Of a DNA stretch of 64,000 bases, positions 9,072 through 16,792 are shown piece after piece. Below the pieces are notes generated by a model. It saw only the letters and a list, made by a program, of their open reading frames with translations, was not told where the DNA came from and made no database searches. The stretch covers positions 40,518-104,517 of the forward strand of contig CAZFWJ010000002.1 in assembly GCA_964522505.1 (NCBI GenBank), in the 5' to 3' direction. Source of the stretch: GYS-P2D sp964522505 (GTDB lineage Bacteria > Bacteroidota > Bacteroidia > Chitinophagales > Saprospiraceae). How positions within the stretch are numbered: the stretch's first letter is position 1; each line of letters starts with the position of its first letter. The translations under genes were made by a program, and so were the position numbers.

Positions 9072-9731
9072 ATGATTAGGGCATTCGCTCATTTTATTTC
9101 GATATGTTTTCATCCGCTGGTGCTATTTCTTGCCTTGTTATGGACAGGATATTTGATTGATCGGTATTCCTTTTCATTGAGTGGTGACCACGAGGCTTCA
9201 GTTACAGCCATCATGACAATAGCAATATTGTTTGTAATTCCTGTCGTGACTGTTCTTATGATGAAGGGTCTAGGATTTATTAAATCTCTCCGCATGGAAG
9301 ACCCAAAGGAACGTATCGGACCAATGATTGCAAGCATCATTTGCTACGTATGGTTTTATGTCAACATGAAGAGCAATGCCAACATTCCTTCATCATTCTT
9401 GGTGCTTGCCTTGGGAGGTTGTATCGCATTGGCTATAGCTTTCTTCATTAATAATTTTTCTAAGATCAGTCTGCATACTACAGGGGCAGGAGGATTTATT
9501 GCCGGTGTAATTATTCTGATATCTGTAAGAACCAATGAACTTATTGAAATCTCACTTTTTGACAGTATATGGCAGTTGCACCCGATGGTCATTGTCATTA
9601 TTGCGATCTTAATAGCGGGATTAATAGGAACGAGTCGATTAATACTGGAAGCGCATAGACCGGTGGATATATATGGTGGTTATTTGGTCGGAATAATTTC
9701 GCTTTTGATAGCGTATCGTATATGGTTTTAG
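9072..9731 (+). CDS. PAP2-like integral membrane protein
   Basis: A 219-residue protein with about six hydrophobic segments. The C-terminal motif RLILEAHRPVDIYGGYLVG matches the third phosphatase motif of the PAP2 superfamily (H followed by x3-D), but the first motif (KxxxxxxRP) and second motif (PSGH) are not evident, so enzymatic activity is doubtful. Related Bacteroidota proteins are often annotated simply as phosphatase PAP2 family. Divergent from DUF4294 across an 80-base gap. An inner-membrane location and a lipid phosphate or polyprenyl phosphate substrate are inferences. Confidence 0.6.
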   Translation: MIRAFAHFISICFHPLVLFLALLWTGYLIDRYSFSLSGDHEASVTAIMTIAILFVIPVVTVLMMKGLGFIKSLRMEDPKERIGPMIASIICYVWFYVNMKSNANIPSSFLVLALGGCIALAIAFFINNFSKISLHTTGAGGFIAGVIILISVRTNELIEISLFDSIWQLHPMVIVIIAILIAGLIGTSRLILEAHRPVDIYGGYLVGIISLLIAYRIWF

Positions 9732-9779
9732 CTTTTGCCCATAATAACTTAATCAATAACTTATTACCTTCGCTAAGCT

Positions 9780-11015
9780 ATGGAGACATTGGTAAAAACT
9801 GCTGAAAAAAATATTCAACAGTTTACATATCCTACGGGTGTAAATATCATCAATGGCCTATTTAAATCTTGGGCTGATGAGAAAGTAGAGGTTCAGGATT
9901 TGTTGAGTGCGGCTCAGAAAAAAGCTGGATTGACAGATTTTGGCGATGAGTTTTTCATAGAACCCCTTACCCAACTCGTTCAGGATGCCACGGCGAATAC
10001 TGATTTTCATCCTCTTGGAGCGTTCCTTTTTAAGAACAAGCTTATAATTAACCTTGTCAATCGTCTTTGGTCGCAATACTGGCTTAAGAAAGAGCCTTCA
10101 ATAGTTAAGCCATTACCTCCTAAAGTACTTATTACAGGATTACAGCGTACTGGGACAACCTTTCTCCAGAGATTTCTAGGTTCATTACCTGAATTTAGAG
10201 GAATCATTTCGTGGGAGATTGTCAACCCAGTGCCCAAATCTCGCAAGAAGACTTATTATGGAATGTATGAGGCTCAACTTGCACATAAAGCGCTAAACTT
10301 TTTGTCTCCGGAATTTAAGTCTATACATTCTGTAAAGCATAATAGCCTTGAGGAAGAAGTGGTCCTAATGGATCATGCCTTTGCAAGTACAGCTACACAG
10401 TCAGTTCTCGATGTTCCAAACTATGCTAAGTGGTTAGAGCAGCAGGATCAGACTAGAGCGTATCAAGACCTTAAGATGTGGTTACAGTTTCTGCTCTGGA
10501 GGGAACCGGCTGATAAATTCCTGCTTCTCAAGAGTCCGCACCATATGGAGTATATGGATATGTTTATGTCTGTATTTCCAGATACGACAATCATTCATAC
10601 ACATCGACAACCAAAGAAGACTTTAGCTTCCTATTGCAGTATGGTAATGGCTGGCAAGAAAATCTTTTCTGATCATGCTGACAGCTTTGAAGTCGGTAGA
10701 TATTGGTTAGAAAAGGATGTTCGATTTGTGAACAAGTTCCTTGATTATCGCAGTAGAAATGAAGAGAAATTTTATGATGTGGCCTATAAAAACTTGGTAG
10801 CCGACCCGATACAGACCGCTAAGGGCATTTATGACCAGCTTGGCCTGGAGTGGACTGAAGAACATGTGAACTTAGCCACCGAATTTTGCAAGAAACACCG
10901 TAAGAATAAATTTGGCAAACATGAATATGCCATTGAAGATTATGGCTTAACTGAAGCCCAAGTTGACCGAGCGTTCGGTGACTATATTGATCAATTTAGC
11001 GATCAACTCATATAG
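9780..11015 (+). CDS. Sulfotransferase family protein, 411 aa
   Basis: The 5'-phosphosulfate-binding loop LITGLQRTGTTFLQRFL (residues about 118-132) and the later 3'-phosphate motif region (THRQPKKTLASYCSM, about residue 275) identify a PAPS-dependent sulfotransferase of the Sulfotransfer_3 type. An all-alpha N-terminal domain of about 110 residues precedes the fold, as is common in the larger bacterial members. The acceptor is not predictable. It may act on lipids, as several members do (inference). Downstream it converges on an unrecognised gene. No signal peptide, so cytoplasmic. Confidence 0.85.
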   Translation: METLVKTAEKNIQQFTYPTGVNIINGLFKSWADEKVEVQDLLSAAQKKAGLTDFGDEFFIEPLTQLVQDATANTDFHPLGAFLFKNKLIINLVNRLWSQYWLKKEPSIVKPLPPKVLITGLQRTGTTFLQRFLGSLPEFRGIISWEIVNPVPKSRKKTYYGMYEAQLAHKALNFLSPEFKSIHSVKHNSLEEEVVLMDHAFASTATQSVLDVPNYAKWLEQQDQTRAYQDLKMWLQFLLWREPADKFLLLKSPHHMEYMDMFMSVFPDTTIIHTHRQPKKTLASYCSMVMAGKKIFSDHADSFEVGRYWLEKDVRFVNKFLDYRSRNEEKFYDVAYKNLVADPIQTAKGIYDQLGLEWTEEHVNLATEFCKKHRKNKFGKHEYAIEDYGLTEAQVDRAFGDYIDQFSDQLI

Positions 11016-11027
11016 CTGGCAGATCAC

Positions 11028-11486
11028 TCAATATTCAACCACTAAGCTATCCAGAACTTCGTCTAGATCATCAAAGCTTTTAAATCCCACTTTAGATTCA
11101 TTGCTTCCACGCAATATCACATGGCCTTGATCCTTATCAGATTCAAATAAGTGGTAGTGATTTCCTTCTAATTCTATTTCCGTATCAGTCTCATTTATTG
11201 AGATCATTTTTATGTGTCCCTCTAAATAGGATAGGTCTACCTCGTCTTTGGCGCCGATAGCATAGGGTTCAAGCTTGAGTACGGCTTCATCAATATCACT
11301 AGAGTTTGCTCCGCTAAATACTAGCAGAATCTTTGGTCCACTAACCCAGTCCACAATTTCTGTTATGCCTGCAACATTGATTTCTGATAGATCAAATAGT
11401 AAATATTGTACCCCATATGCAGCGAAATATCGGGCGTCTGTTAGGTTAGTGATGTTGCTGGCTATAACTTGTACTTTTAAATCCAT
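11028..11486 (-). CDS. Hypothetical protein, possible degenerate TrpF-like barrel
   Basis: About 152 residues from the ATG at 11486 (an in-frame ATG three codons upstream is also possible). The opening KVQVIASNITNLTDARYFAAYGVQYLLFDL resembles the beta1-alpha1-beta2 of phosphoribosylanthranilate isomerase (KVCGIT..EDAR.AAE.GAD), but the catalytic cysteine of the KxCG motif is replaced by alanine and the C-terminal half is shortened. I do not regard it as a functional TrpF. It is divergent from the alkyltransferase-like gene with only 18 bases between starts, so a shared promoter region is likely. Confidence 0.55.
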   Translation of the reverse strand: MDLKVQVIASNITNLTDARYFAAYGVQYLLFDLSEINVAGITEIVDWVSGPKILLVFSGANSSDIDEAVLKLEPYAIGAKDEVDLSYLEGHIKMISINETDTEIELEGNHYHLFESDKDQGHVILRGSNESKVGFKSFDDLDEVLDSLVVEY

Positions 11487-11504
11487 ATAAAACAACGCTT
11501 AATT

Positions 11505-11837
11505 GTGAAGGAACAAAGTTACTATGAGATGGTCTATTATGTGACTCGCCAGATACCTAAAGGTAGAGTTTCTACCTATGGAGCTATAGCAGACTATCTC
11601 TCACTAGGATCGGCCCGCATGGTTGGATGGGCCTTGACTCAATCTAACCGCAGCACAATAGGATCAGTACCTGCACACAGAGTTGTCAATAGTAAAGGCG
11701 TATTATCTGGAAGATTGAGTTTTGCGACGCCGACTAAGATGCAAGAGTCACTCGAGGCAGAAGGTGTTACGGTAGTCAATGATAAGGTCAAGAATTTTAA
11801 AGAACTTTATTGGCATCCAGAACAGATGGAGCTATGA
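11505..11837 (+). CDS. Alkyltransferase-like protein (MGMT fold without the acceptor cysteine)
   Basis: A 110-residue homologue of the DNA-binding domain of O6-alkylguanine-DNA alkyltransferase. The helix-turn-helix arginine finger region (GSARMVGWAL) is present, but the acceptor motif PCHRV reads P56-A57-H58-R59-V60, so the reactive cysteine is alanine. Such ATL proteins bind O6-alkylguanine and flag it for nucleotide excision repair instead of reversing it. The start is GTG at 11505. The stop overlaps the next ATG (ATGA), so it is coupled to the sulfotransferase-like gene downstream, an unexpected partner. Confidence 0.88.
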   Translation: MKEQSYYEMVYYVTRQIPKGRVSTYGAIADYLSLGSARMVGWALTQSNRSTIGSVPAHRVVNSKGVLSGRLSFATPTKMQESLEAEGVTVVNDKVKNFKELYWHPEQMEL

Positions 11838-12559
11838 GTAGCATAAGGATTAATCTGATCTCGGGACCACGTAACATCTCAACTGCTCTGATGTACTCAT
11901 TTGCCAGCAGGTCAGATACGCTTGTTGTTGATGAACCTATGTACGGATACTATCTCAGACAAGTTGATGTTGACCATCCAGGTCAAGAAGAAATTTTGAG
12001 GTCTTTACCCAATGATATCGAAACAGTATTATCCACTTACTTTTTTCAGGATATAGATAAACCTTATCTATTTATTAAGGGTATGGCCCACCATTACGAA
12101 GGACTTGAAGATCTAGCGTTCTTAAGAGAACTTAAGAATGTATTTCTAATCCGCAATCCAAAACAATTGATTGCATCATTTGCCCAAGTAATTGAAAAAC
12201 CAGCTATTAGAGATATCGGACTCAAGCACGAATATGAATTATTCGCACACCTGGTAGAACAGGGAGTTGAACCCATTGTGATAAACTCAGGACAGATCCT
12301 TGAAAACCCCGAAAGAGAGTTATCGAGACTGTGCCATCACTTAAGCATACCATTTGATAGACAGATGTTACATTGGTCAGCAGGACCAAAACCTTATGAT
12401 GGCATCTGGGCACCTCATTGGTATGAGAATGTTTGGGAATCTACAGGATTTAAAAAACAAGCGACGAGTAGGCGAGCATTTCCTGAACACTTGAAGCCTT
12501 TATTAGAAGAGGCTTACTACTACTACGATCAATTATCTAACCATATTATTACTCCGTAG
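11834..12559 (+). CDS. Sulfotransferase-like P-loop protein, 241 aa
   Basis: Begins at the ATG overlapping the previous stop (ATGA), giving INLISGPRNISTALMYSFASR at the N-terminus; this GPRNxS loop corresponds to the phosphosulfate-binding P-loop in a divergent sulfotransferase-like family. VDEPMYGYYLR and the later FLIRNPKQLIASFAQV (3'-phosphate motif region, about residue 105) agree. It ends exactly one base before the class IV aminotransferase. In plants and some bacteria a similar domain is fused to a branched-chain-aminotransferase-like domain, which supports a joint function for this pair. The reaction is unknown. Confidence 0.75.
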   Translation: MSSIRINLISGPRNISTALMYSFASRSDTLVVDEPMYGYYLRQVDVDHPGQEEILRSLPNDIETVLSTYFFQDIDKPYLFIKGMAHHYEGLEDLAFLRELKNVFLIRNPKQLIASFAQVIEKPAIRDIGLKHEYELFAHLVEQGVEPIVINSGQILENPERELSRLCHHLSIPFDRQMLHWSAGPKPYDGIWAPHWYENVWESTGFKKQATSRRAFPEHLKPLLEEAYYYYDQLSNHIITP

Positions 12560-13459
12560 ATGCTACAAAAATTTGACCCAAGAAATAAGGATATCCAAGT
12601 GTGGGTGGGAGACCGTCTTTACGCTCGGGAAGACGCGAAAGTATCAGTATTTGATAGTGTAGTCCAAGGAGGTGATGCAGTATGGGAAGGGCTCAGAGTC
12701 TATCCTGAAGGAATATTTCTATTGGATAGACACCTCAACCGACTTTACGAGTCTGCGAAGGCTTTGGCATTCGTAGATATTCCTACAGAGGCAACAATTA
12801 GGGAGGCACTCGCTGAGACGCTCAAGGCGAATAATATGACCAGAGATACTCATATCAGACTCACCCTAACACGAGGCACCAAGATTACTTCGGGTATGGA
12901 TCCTCGATTAAATCAGTCCGGTAGCTGTCTGATCATACTGCCAGAATGGAAGCCACCAGTCTATGATAACGACCATGGAATCAAGGTGATTACTTCGACC
13001 ATCAGAAGGAATAATCCGTCATTTCTTGATTCTAAGATTCATCATAATAACCTCCTTAATAACATACAAGCTAAGATACAGGCCAATGTCGCAGGTGTTG
13101 ACGCTGCATTGATGTTAGACTATTTTGGGTTCGCCGCAGAGCTTAATGGCACTAACATATTTATAGTAAAAAATGGTGCGGTCCATACACCTACTGCAGA
13201 AGCGTGTCTTCATGGAATCACTCGTGGTATGATTATCCAGATCTGCCAAGAGCAATCTATTCAGATCATGGAGCGAAACATCTCTCTAACAGAATTGTAT
13301 AATGCTGATCAAGTATTCTGCTCTGGGACAATGGGAGAATTGACACCTATAACACATATTGATGGTAGGAGGATAGAGAATCGATCTGGTACCGATATGT
13401 TGGCAGTTTTGATTGAGCATTTTGAGGCATCCATACCCAAGTATTGTATCAGCGTATAA
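12560..13459 (+). CDS. Class IV aminotransferase (BCAT/D-amino-acid aminotransferase-like)
   Basis: A 299-residue fold-type IV PLP enzyme. The lysine in SKIHHNNLLNNIQAK fits the PLP-binding position (compare K..NYL.N in IlvE and PabC), and AAELNGTNIFIVKNG and FCSGTMGELTPI are the usual cofactor-phosphate motifs. Substrate specificity cannot be read: IlvE, Dat and ADC lyase share these marks. Its ATG follows the preceding stop with no gap, so it is the third gene of a tightly coupled unit with the ATL and sulfotransferase-like proteins. It resembles the aminotransferase half of plant BCAT-like fusion proteins (inference). Confidence 0.83.
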   Translation: MLQKFDPRNKDIQVWVGDRLYAREDAKVSVFDSVVQGGDAVWEGLRVYPEGIFLLDRHLNRLYESAKALAFVDIPTEATIREALAETLKANNMTRDTHIRLTLTRGTKITSGMDPRLNQSGSCLIILPEWKPPVYDNDHGIKVITSTIRRNNPSFLDSKIHHNNLLNNIQAKIQANVAGVDAALMLDYFGFAAELNGTNIFIVKNGAVHTPTAEACLHGITRGMIIQICQEQSIQIMERNISLTELYNADQVFCSGTMGELTPITHIDGRRIENRSGTDMLAVLIEHFEASIPKYCISV

Positions 13460-13742
13460 GGTATCCTCTTTGTTATATCAATGGATGAATCGGGTATGAA
13501 GAGGACCTGGGCCAATCAGAATCTACTCTTAATGCTTATTCATAAAGTGATCTACAGGTCATTGAAGGTGTCACTTGACCATACACACCAATATTGTTGT
13601 AAGCTCTAATATGATAATTACCTACTAGCGTATACGGCGTTGTCATTTACCCTAACTAACTTACTGCTAAGCATTTGTGGCACAATATTTTCATTTGTCA
13701 GAATGTTCTATTAAAGCATAAATTTTTGACCAACGTTACTAT

Positions 13743-13964
13743 ATGACGCAAAACTACATTTCAAACAAAATTATCTTATTCCTTTACAACGAGCTCTCGG
13801 CTCTCGATCACATCGAGGTTGAGTATGCAATCCAGCATGAACCAGAGTGGACGGAGAAGTTCAATGATCTTTGCCGTGTACATAAGAGACTGCCTCAAGA
13901 AAGATATTACCCCAAAAGGAGGGTGATTAAGTCTATCTTGGCGTACAGTGCTGCAACAGCATAG
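13743..13964 (+). CDS. Small hypothetical protein, 73 aa
   Basis: A short protein whose first 45 residues (KIILFLYNELSALDHIEVEYAIQHEPEWTEKFNDL) follow the pattern of the N-terminal segment of Bacteroidota anti-sigma-type proteins (a short helix, then a GEL/NEL-like turn and a second helix with a trailing DL). It has no cysteines and no membrane segment. The function is not known. It follows a 283-base stretch without a gene and precedes recA by 103 bases. It resembles, in size and helix layout only, the 76-residue protein after the ECF sigma factor. Confidence 0.5.
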   Translation: MTQNYISNKIILFLYNELSALDHIEVEYAIQHEPEWTEKFNDLCRVHKRLPQERYYPKRRVIKSILAYSAATA

Positions 13965-14018
13965 TGAAATAGGAAATAGTTGTATTAATCTTGGATAGGT
14001 ATTGTAATGAGTATACAT

Positions 14019-14026
14019 TACATTTG
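14019..14026 (+). promoter_or_regulatory. Candidate Bacteroidota -7 element upstream of recA
   Basis: TACATTTG matches the TAnnTTTG -7 consensus of Bacteroidota sigma-ABfr promoters exactly, 42 bases before the recA ATG. TTG triplets lie at 13991-13993 and 14002-14004, but neither has the ideal spacing for the -33 element, so the promoter is only partly supported. No LexA-type palindrome was recognised next to it. Confidence 0.4.
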
Positions 14027-14067
14027 TCAACTATATATTGACTAACCTAAAGGATTAATACCCACCT

Positions 14068-15135
14068 ATGTCCAAAGAGAAAGAACAAAAGCTCAAAGCA
14101 CTCAAGCTCACCCTTGACAAACTAGATAAGACCTACGGTAAAGGAACCATCATGAAATTGGGCGACAAGCCTCAGGTGGAAGTTGATGTTATCCCTACGG
14201 GATCACTAACACTTGATATCGCATTGGGTATAGGAGGTTTACCTAGAGGGCGTGTCGTAGAAATCTATGGCCCTGAGTCATCAGGTAAAACAACTCTTGC
14301 CATTCACGCCATAGCAGAAGCACAAAAGAAGGGAGGTATAGCGGCATTCATTGATGCGGAGCATGCATTTGATAAAACTTATGCCGAAGCCCTCGGCGTA
14401 GACACGGAAAACCTCCTCATATCACAACCAGATAATGGTGAGCAAGCCCTCGAGATCACAGAAAATCTCATACGCTCAGGAGCCATAGACATCTTGGTCG
14501 TGGATTCTGTTGCAGCCTTAACTCCTCGTAGCGAGATAGAAGGAGAGATGGGAGACTCTAAGATGGGACTCCAAGCAAGGTTGATGTCACAGGCATTGCG
14601 TAAACTTACCGCTACTATAGGTAGAACAGGATGTTGCTGCATATTCATCAATCAGCTTAGAGAGAAGATCGGCGTAATGTTCGGGAATCCCGAGACAACT
14701 ACAGGAGGTAATGCCCTTAAATTCTATGCATCAATTCGTCTAGACATCCGTAAGTCAGGTACATCAATAAAAGACAAAGAAGGGAATGTTGTCGGGAATC
14801 CGATAAAGGTTAAGGTAGTCAAGAATAAGCTTGCACCGCCATTCAGATTAGCGCTTTTTGAGATCACCTTCGGGAAAGGGGTCTCCAGGCTTGGAGAGAT
14901 AATTGATCTCGGTGTAAACCTTGACTTCATACAGAAGAGTGGTTCGTGGTATAGTTATAATGATACTAAGATTGCACAGGGTAAAGAGTCAGCTAAGCAA
15001 TTTTTAGATGACAATCCAGAAGTCGCAGAGGAGATTACTCAACGGATTCTAGATCACTATATGCCTGATCGTAACGGTACTACTCCAGAGCTTGCTGAAG
15101 CCGAAGTAGCTGGAGAACCAGAATCAGAAGGGTAA
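14068..15135 (+). CDS. recA: Recombinase RecA
   Basis: A 355-residue RecA with the Walker A motif GPESSGKTT (residues 68-76), Walker B ILVVDSVAAL, the L2 region (FINQLREKIGVMFGNPETTTGGNAL) and the acidic C-terminal tail. It forms ATP-dependent filaments on single-stranded DNA, drives strand exchange and triggers self-cleavage of LexA/UmuD-type proteins; the S24-domain repressor at 27.5 kb would be a natural client. It is followed after 22 bases by pdeM, another DNA-repair gene, suggesting one message. Full length for the family. Confidence 0.98.
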   Translation: MSKEKEQKLKALKLTLDKLDKTYGKGTIMKLGDKPQVEVDVIPTGSLTLDIALGIGGLPRGRVVEIYGPESSGKTTLAIHAIAEAQKKGGIAAFIDAEHAFDKTYAEALGVDTENLLISQPDNGEQALEITENLIRSGAIDILVVDSVAALTPRSEIEGEMGDSKMGLQARLMSQALRKLTATIGRTGCCCIFINQLREKIGVMFGNPETTTGGNALKFYASIRLDIRKSGTSIKDKEGNVVGNPIKVKVVKNKLAPPFRLALFEITFGKGVSRLGEIIDLGVNLDFIQKSGSWYSYNDTKIAQGKESAKQFLDDNPEVAEEITQRILDHYMPDRNGTTPELAEAEVAGEPESEG

Positions 15136-15157
15136 CTCTGTACGGCCTCTTAGGATT

Positions 15158-15796
15158 ATGACGAATATAGTTCTTAGCGGGGAGGAACTAAGCTTGCTAC
15201 CCGAAAAGGCTATCTATTGGCCCAAGGAGCATCTGCTATTAATTGCGGACTTACACTTGGGCAAGGTTGAGCATTTCAGAAAGGCCGGCATTGCCGTTCC
15301 CGTAAAAGCAGGTGAGGCCAACTATCACGTCTTACAAAAACTAATCCTTGAGCATTCCCCCAAGCGTGTGATATTCTTGGGCGACTTGTTTCATAGTGAC
15401 CATAACTACGATTGGGAGCTGTTTAGTGATTTTCTGGAGAACCACAACAATATTGCCTTTGAGCTCATTAAGGGCAACCACGATATCTTGCACCAATCGC
15501 AATATGATCGTGTGGATATGGAAATCCACCAAGAAAGCTTAATCGTAGGGCCGTTTCTATTTACTCACGATCCAGTTATACATGAGGGGTATTATAATCT
15601 CTGTGGTCATATACACCCATGTTATAAAATGAAAGGCAAGAGCCGACAGTATCTCAGGTTGCCGTGCTTTTATTTTGGCCAGCAAGGAGGTATACTTCCA
15701 GCATTTGGTAGTTTTACTGGGATGCATGCTGTAACAACTCAGGAAGGAGATAACGTCTATGTAGTAGCAGACGATCAGATCATACAAGTTGAATAA
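15158..15796 (+). CDS. pdeM: Ligase-associated DNA-damage-response endonuclease PdeM
   Basis: A 212-residue calcineurin-like phosphoesterase. The metal-binding motifs are in order: ADLHLGK (D-x-H), FLGDLFHS (GD), KGNHD (GNHD) and GHIHPCYKM (GHxH). This matches the PdeM subfamily, usually found with an Lhr-type helicase and an ATP-dependent DNA ligase in bacterial repair clusters. Here it follows recA by 22 bases instead. A nuclease or phosphodiesterase acting on damaged DNA ends is the accepted but little-tested role. No signal peptide. Confidence 0.88.
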   Translation: MTNIVLSGEELSLLPEKAIYWPKEHLLLIADLHLGKVEHFRKAGIAVPVKAGEANYHVLQKLILEHSPKRVIFLGDLFHSDHNYDWELFSDFLENHNNIAFELIKGNHDILHQSQYDRVDMEIHQESLIVGPFLFTHDPVIHEGYYNLCGHIHPCYKMKGKSRQYLRLPCFYFGQQGGILPAFGSFTGMHAVTTQEGDNVYVVADDQIIQVE

Positions 15797-15830
15797 TTAG
15801 TTATAAGTTTGCTCCAAATTAGAGAGGACC

Positions 15831-16445
15831 TTGTCAGAACACAGCCAAAAGGATTACGCAACATTTGAAGAGGAGTTTTTACCTCATGTTGATGCATTGA
15901 AAACTTTTGCATTCCACCTCTCCTATAATGAATCTGATGCCAACGATCTCGTACAGGAAACCTACATGAAGGCATTTAGATTTATAGACAAGTATGACAA
16001 GGGGACTAACGCTAAGGCCTGGCTCTTTAAGATCATGAAGAATGCCTATATCAATGAGTATCGCAAGAAGAGTAAGCGACCTACTCAGGTAGACTATGAA
16101 GAGATTACGACCTATCGTGATCAGAGCCATGACACCCTTACCGGTTATATGGACTTGCGAGAGGAGATCTTTGATAAGATGCTCGGTGATGAGATCACTA
16201 TAGCAATAAACGCTTTACCTCTAGATTTTAAGACAGTCTTGCTGCTATCAGATGTAGAAGGCTTCACCTATGAGGAGATCGCTAAGATAATCGAGGTACC
16301 CATCGGTACTGTCAGATCACGATTGTTCAGAGCAAGAAATATGCTCAAGGATAAATTGAAATCTTATGCAGGGAAGAAAGGATATGTCGATGTAAGAGGA
16401 CAAAAACAAGGTCAGAAAAGACCTATTAGTCAGGAAGAGGAATAG
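15831..16445 (+). CDS. ECF-type RNA polymerase sigma factor
   Basis: A 204-residue sigma-70 family protein with region 2 (HVDALKTFAFHLSYNESDANDLVQETYMKAFRF, then AWLFKIMKNAYINEYRKK) and region 4 (LPLDFKTVLLLSDVEGFTYEEIAKIIEVPIGTVRSRLFRARNML). This is a standard ECF sigma. The only start that keeps region 2 complete is TTG at 15831, preceded by a purine-rich AGAGAGGA, which here decides the choice. The gene is followed 67 bases later by a 76-residue protein that may be its antagonist. Regulon unknown; Bacteroidota use such factors for stress responses. Confidence 0.9.
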   Translation: MSEHSQKDYATFEEEFLPHVDALKTFAFHLSYNESDANDLVQETYMKAFRFIDKYDKGTNAKAWLFKIMKNAYINEYRKKSKRPTQVDYEEITTYRDQSHDTLTGYMDLREEIFDKMLGDEITIAINALPLDFKTVLLLSDVEGFTYEEIAKIIEVPIGTVRSRLFRARNMLKDKLKSYAGKKGYVDVRGQKQGQKRPISQEEE

Positions 16446-16512
16446 CCCTTGTTATGTTAACAGAACTTTAGTAGATTTGAAGAGAACATTGAAAGAGATA
16501 AACTAACGCCCT

Positions 16513-16743
16513 ATGGCACACGAAAACTTGCTTCATTTTTTCTCCAATCAAGTAAACCTGTATCTCGACAATCGCCTCAATGAGGAAAGCTCTCAGCAAC
16601 TCATGGATATCGTACAAAAGGACGATGAGTGTAGCGAGCTCTTCAAAAAGGAGCAATCCTTCAGAGAGTTCATCAAAAACAATGTTTCTCGTCAAGTGGT
16701 TTCTACAGACTTGATCCAGACGATCAAGAATAGTGTAGGTTAG
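16513..16743 (+). CDS. Small protein, possible anti-sigma factor
   Basis: A 76-residue protein, mostly helical and rich in charged residues (LLHFFSNQVNLYLDNRLNEESSQQLMDIVQKDDECSELFKKEQSF). The first half resembles the anti-sigma domain found with ECF sigma factors, with LYLDNRLNEES in place of the typical YLDGELSEEE. It lacks the zinc ligands (HxxxCxxC) of ZAS proteins; only one cysteine is present. The position directly after an ECF sigma gene supports the assignment, but no binding can be shown. It precedes prfA by 49 bases. Confidence 0.6.
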   Translation: MAHENLLHFFSNQVNLYLDNRLNEESSQQLMDIVQKDDECSELFKKEQSFREFIKNNVSRQVVSTDLIQTIKNSVG

Positions 16744-16792
16744 CTCAGCACTACTAACATATTATCTCATTAATTCATTTAAGTAAGTTATC

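Noticed and set aside
9072..9731. Functional PAP2 phosphatase
   Set aside because: Only the third motif is visible; the first two phosphatase motifs are missing, so activity is not claimed.
13460..13742. Possible small RNA or terminator behind the aminotransferase
   Set aside because: Only a weak TCCTCTT / AAGAGGA pairing with a 28-base loop and no T-run is present.
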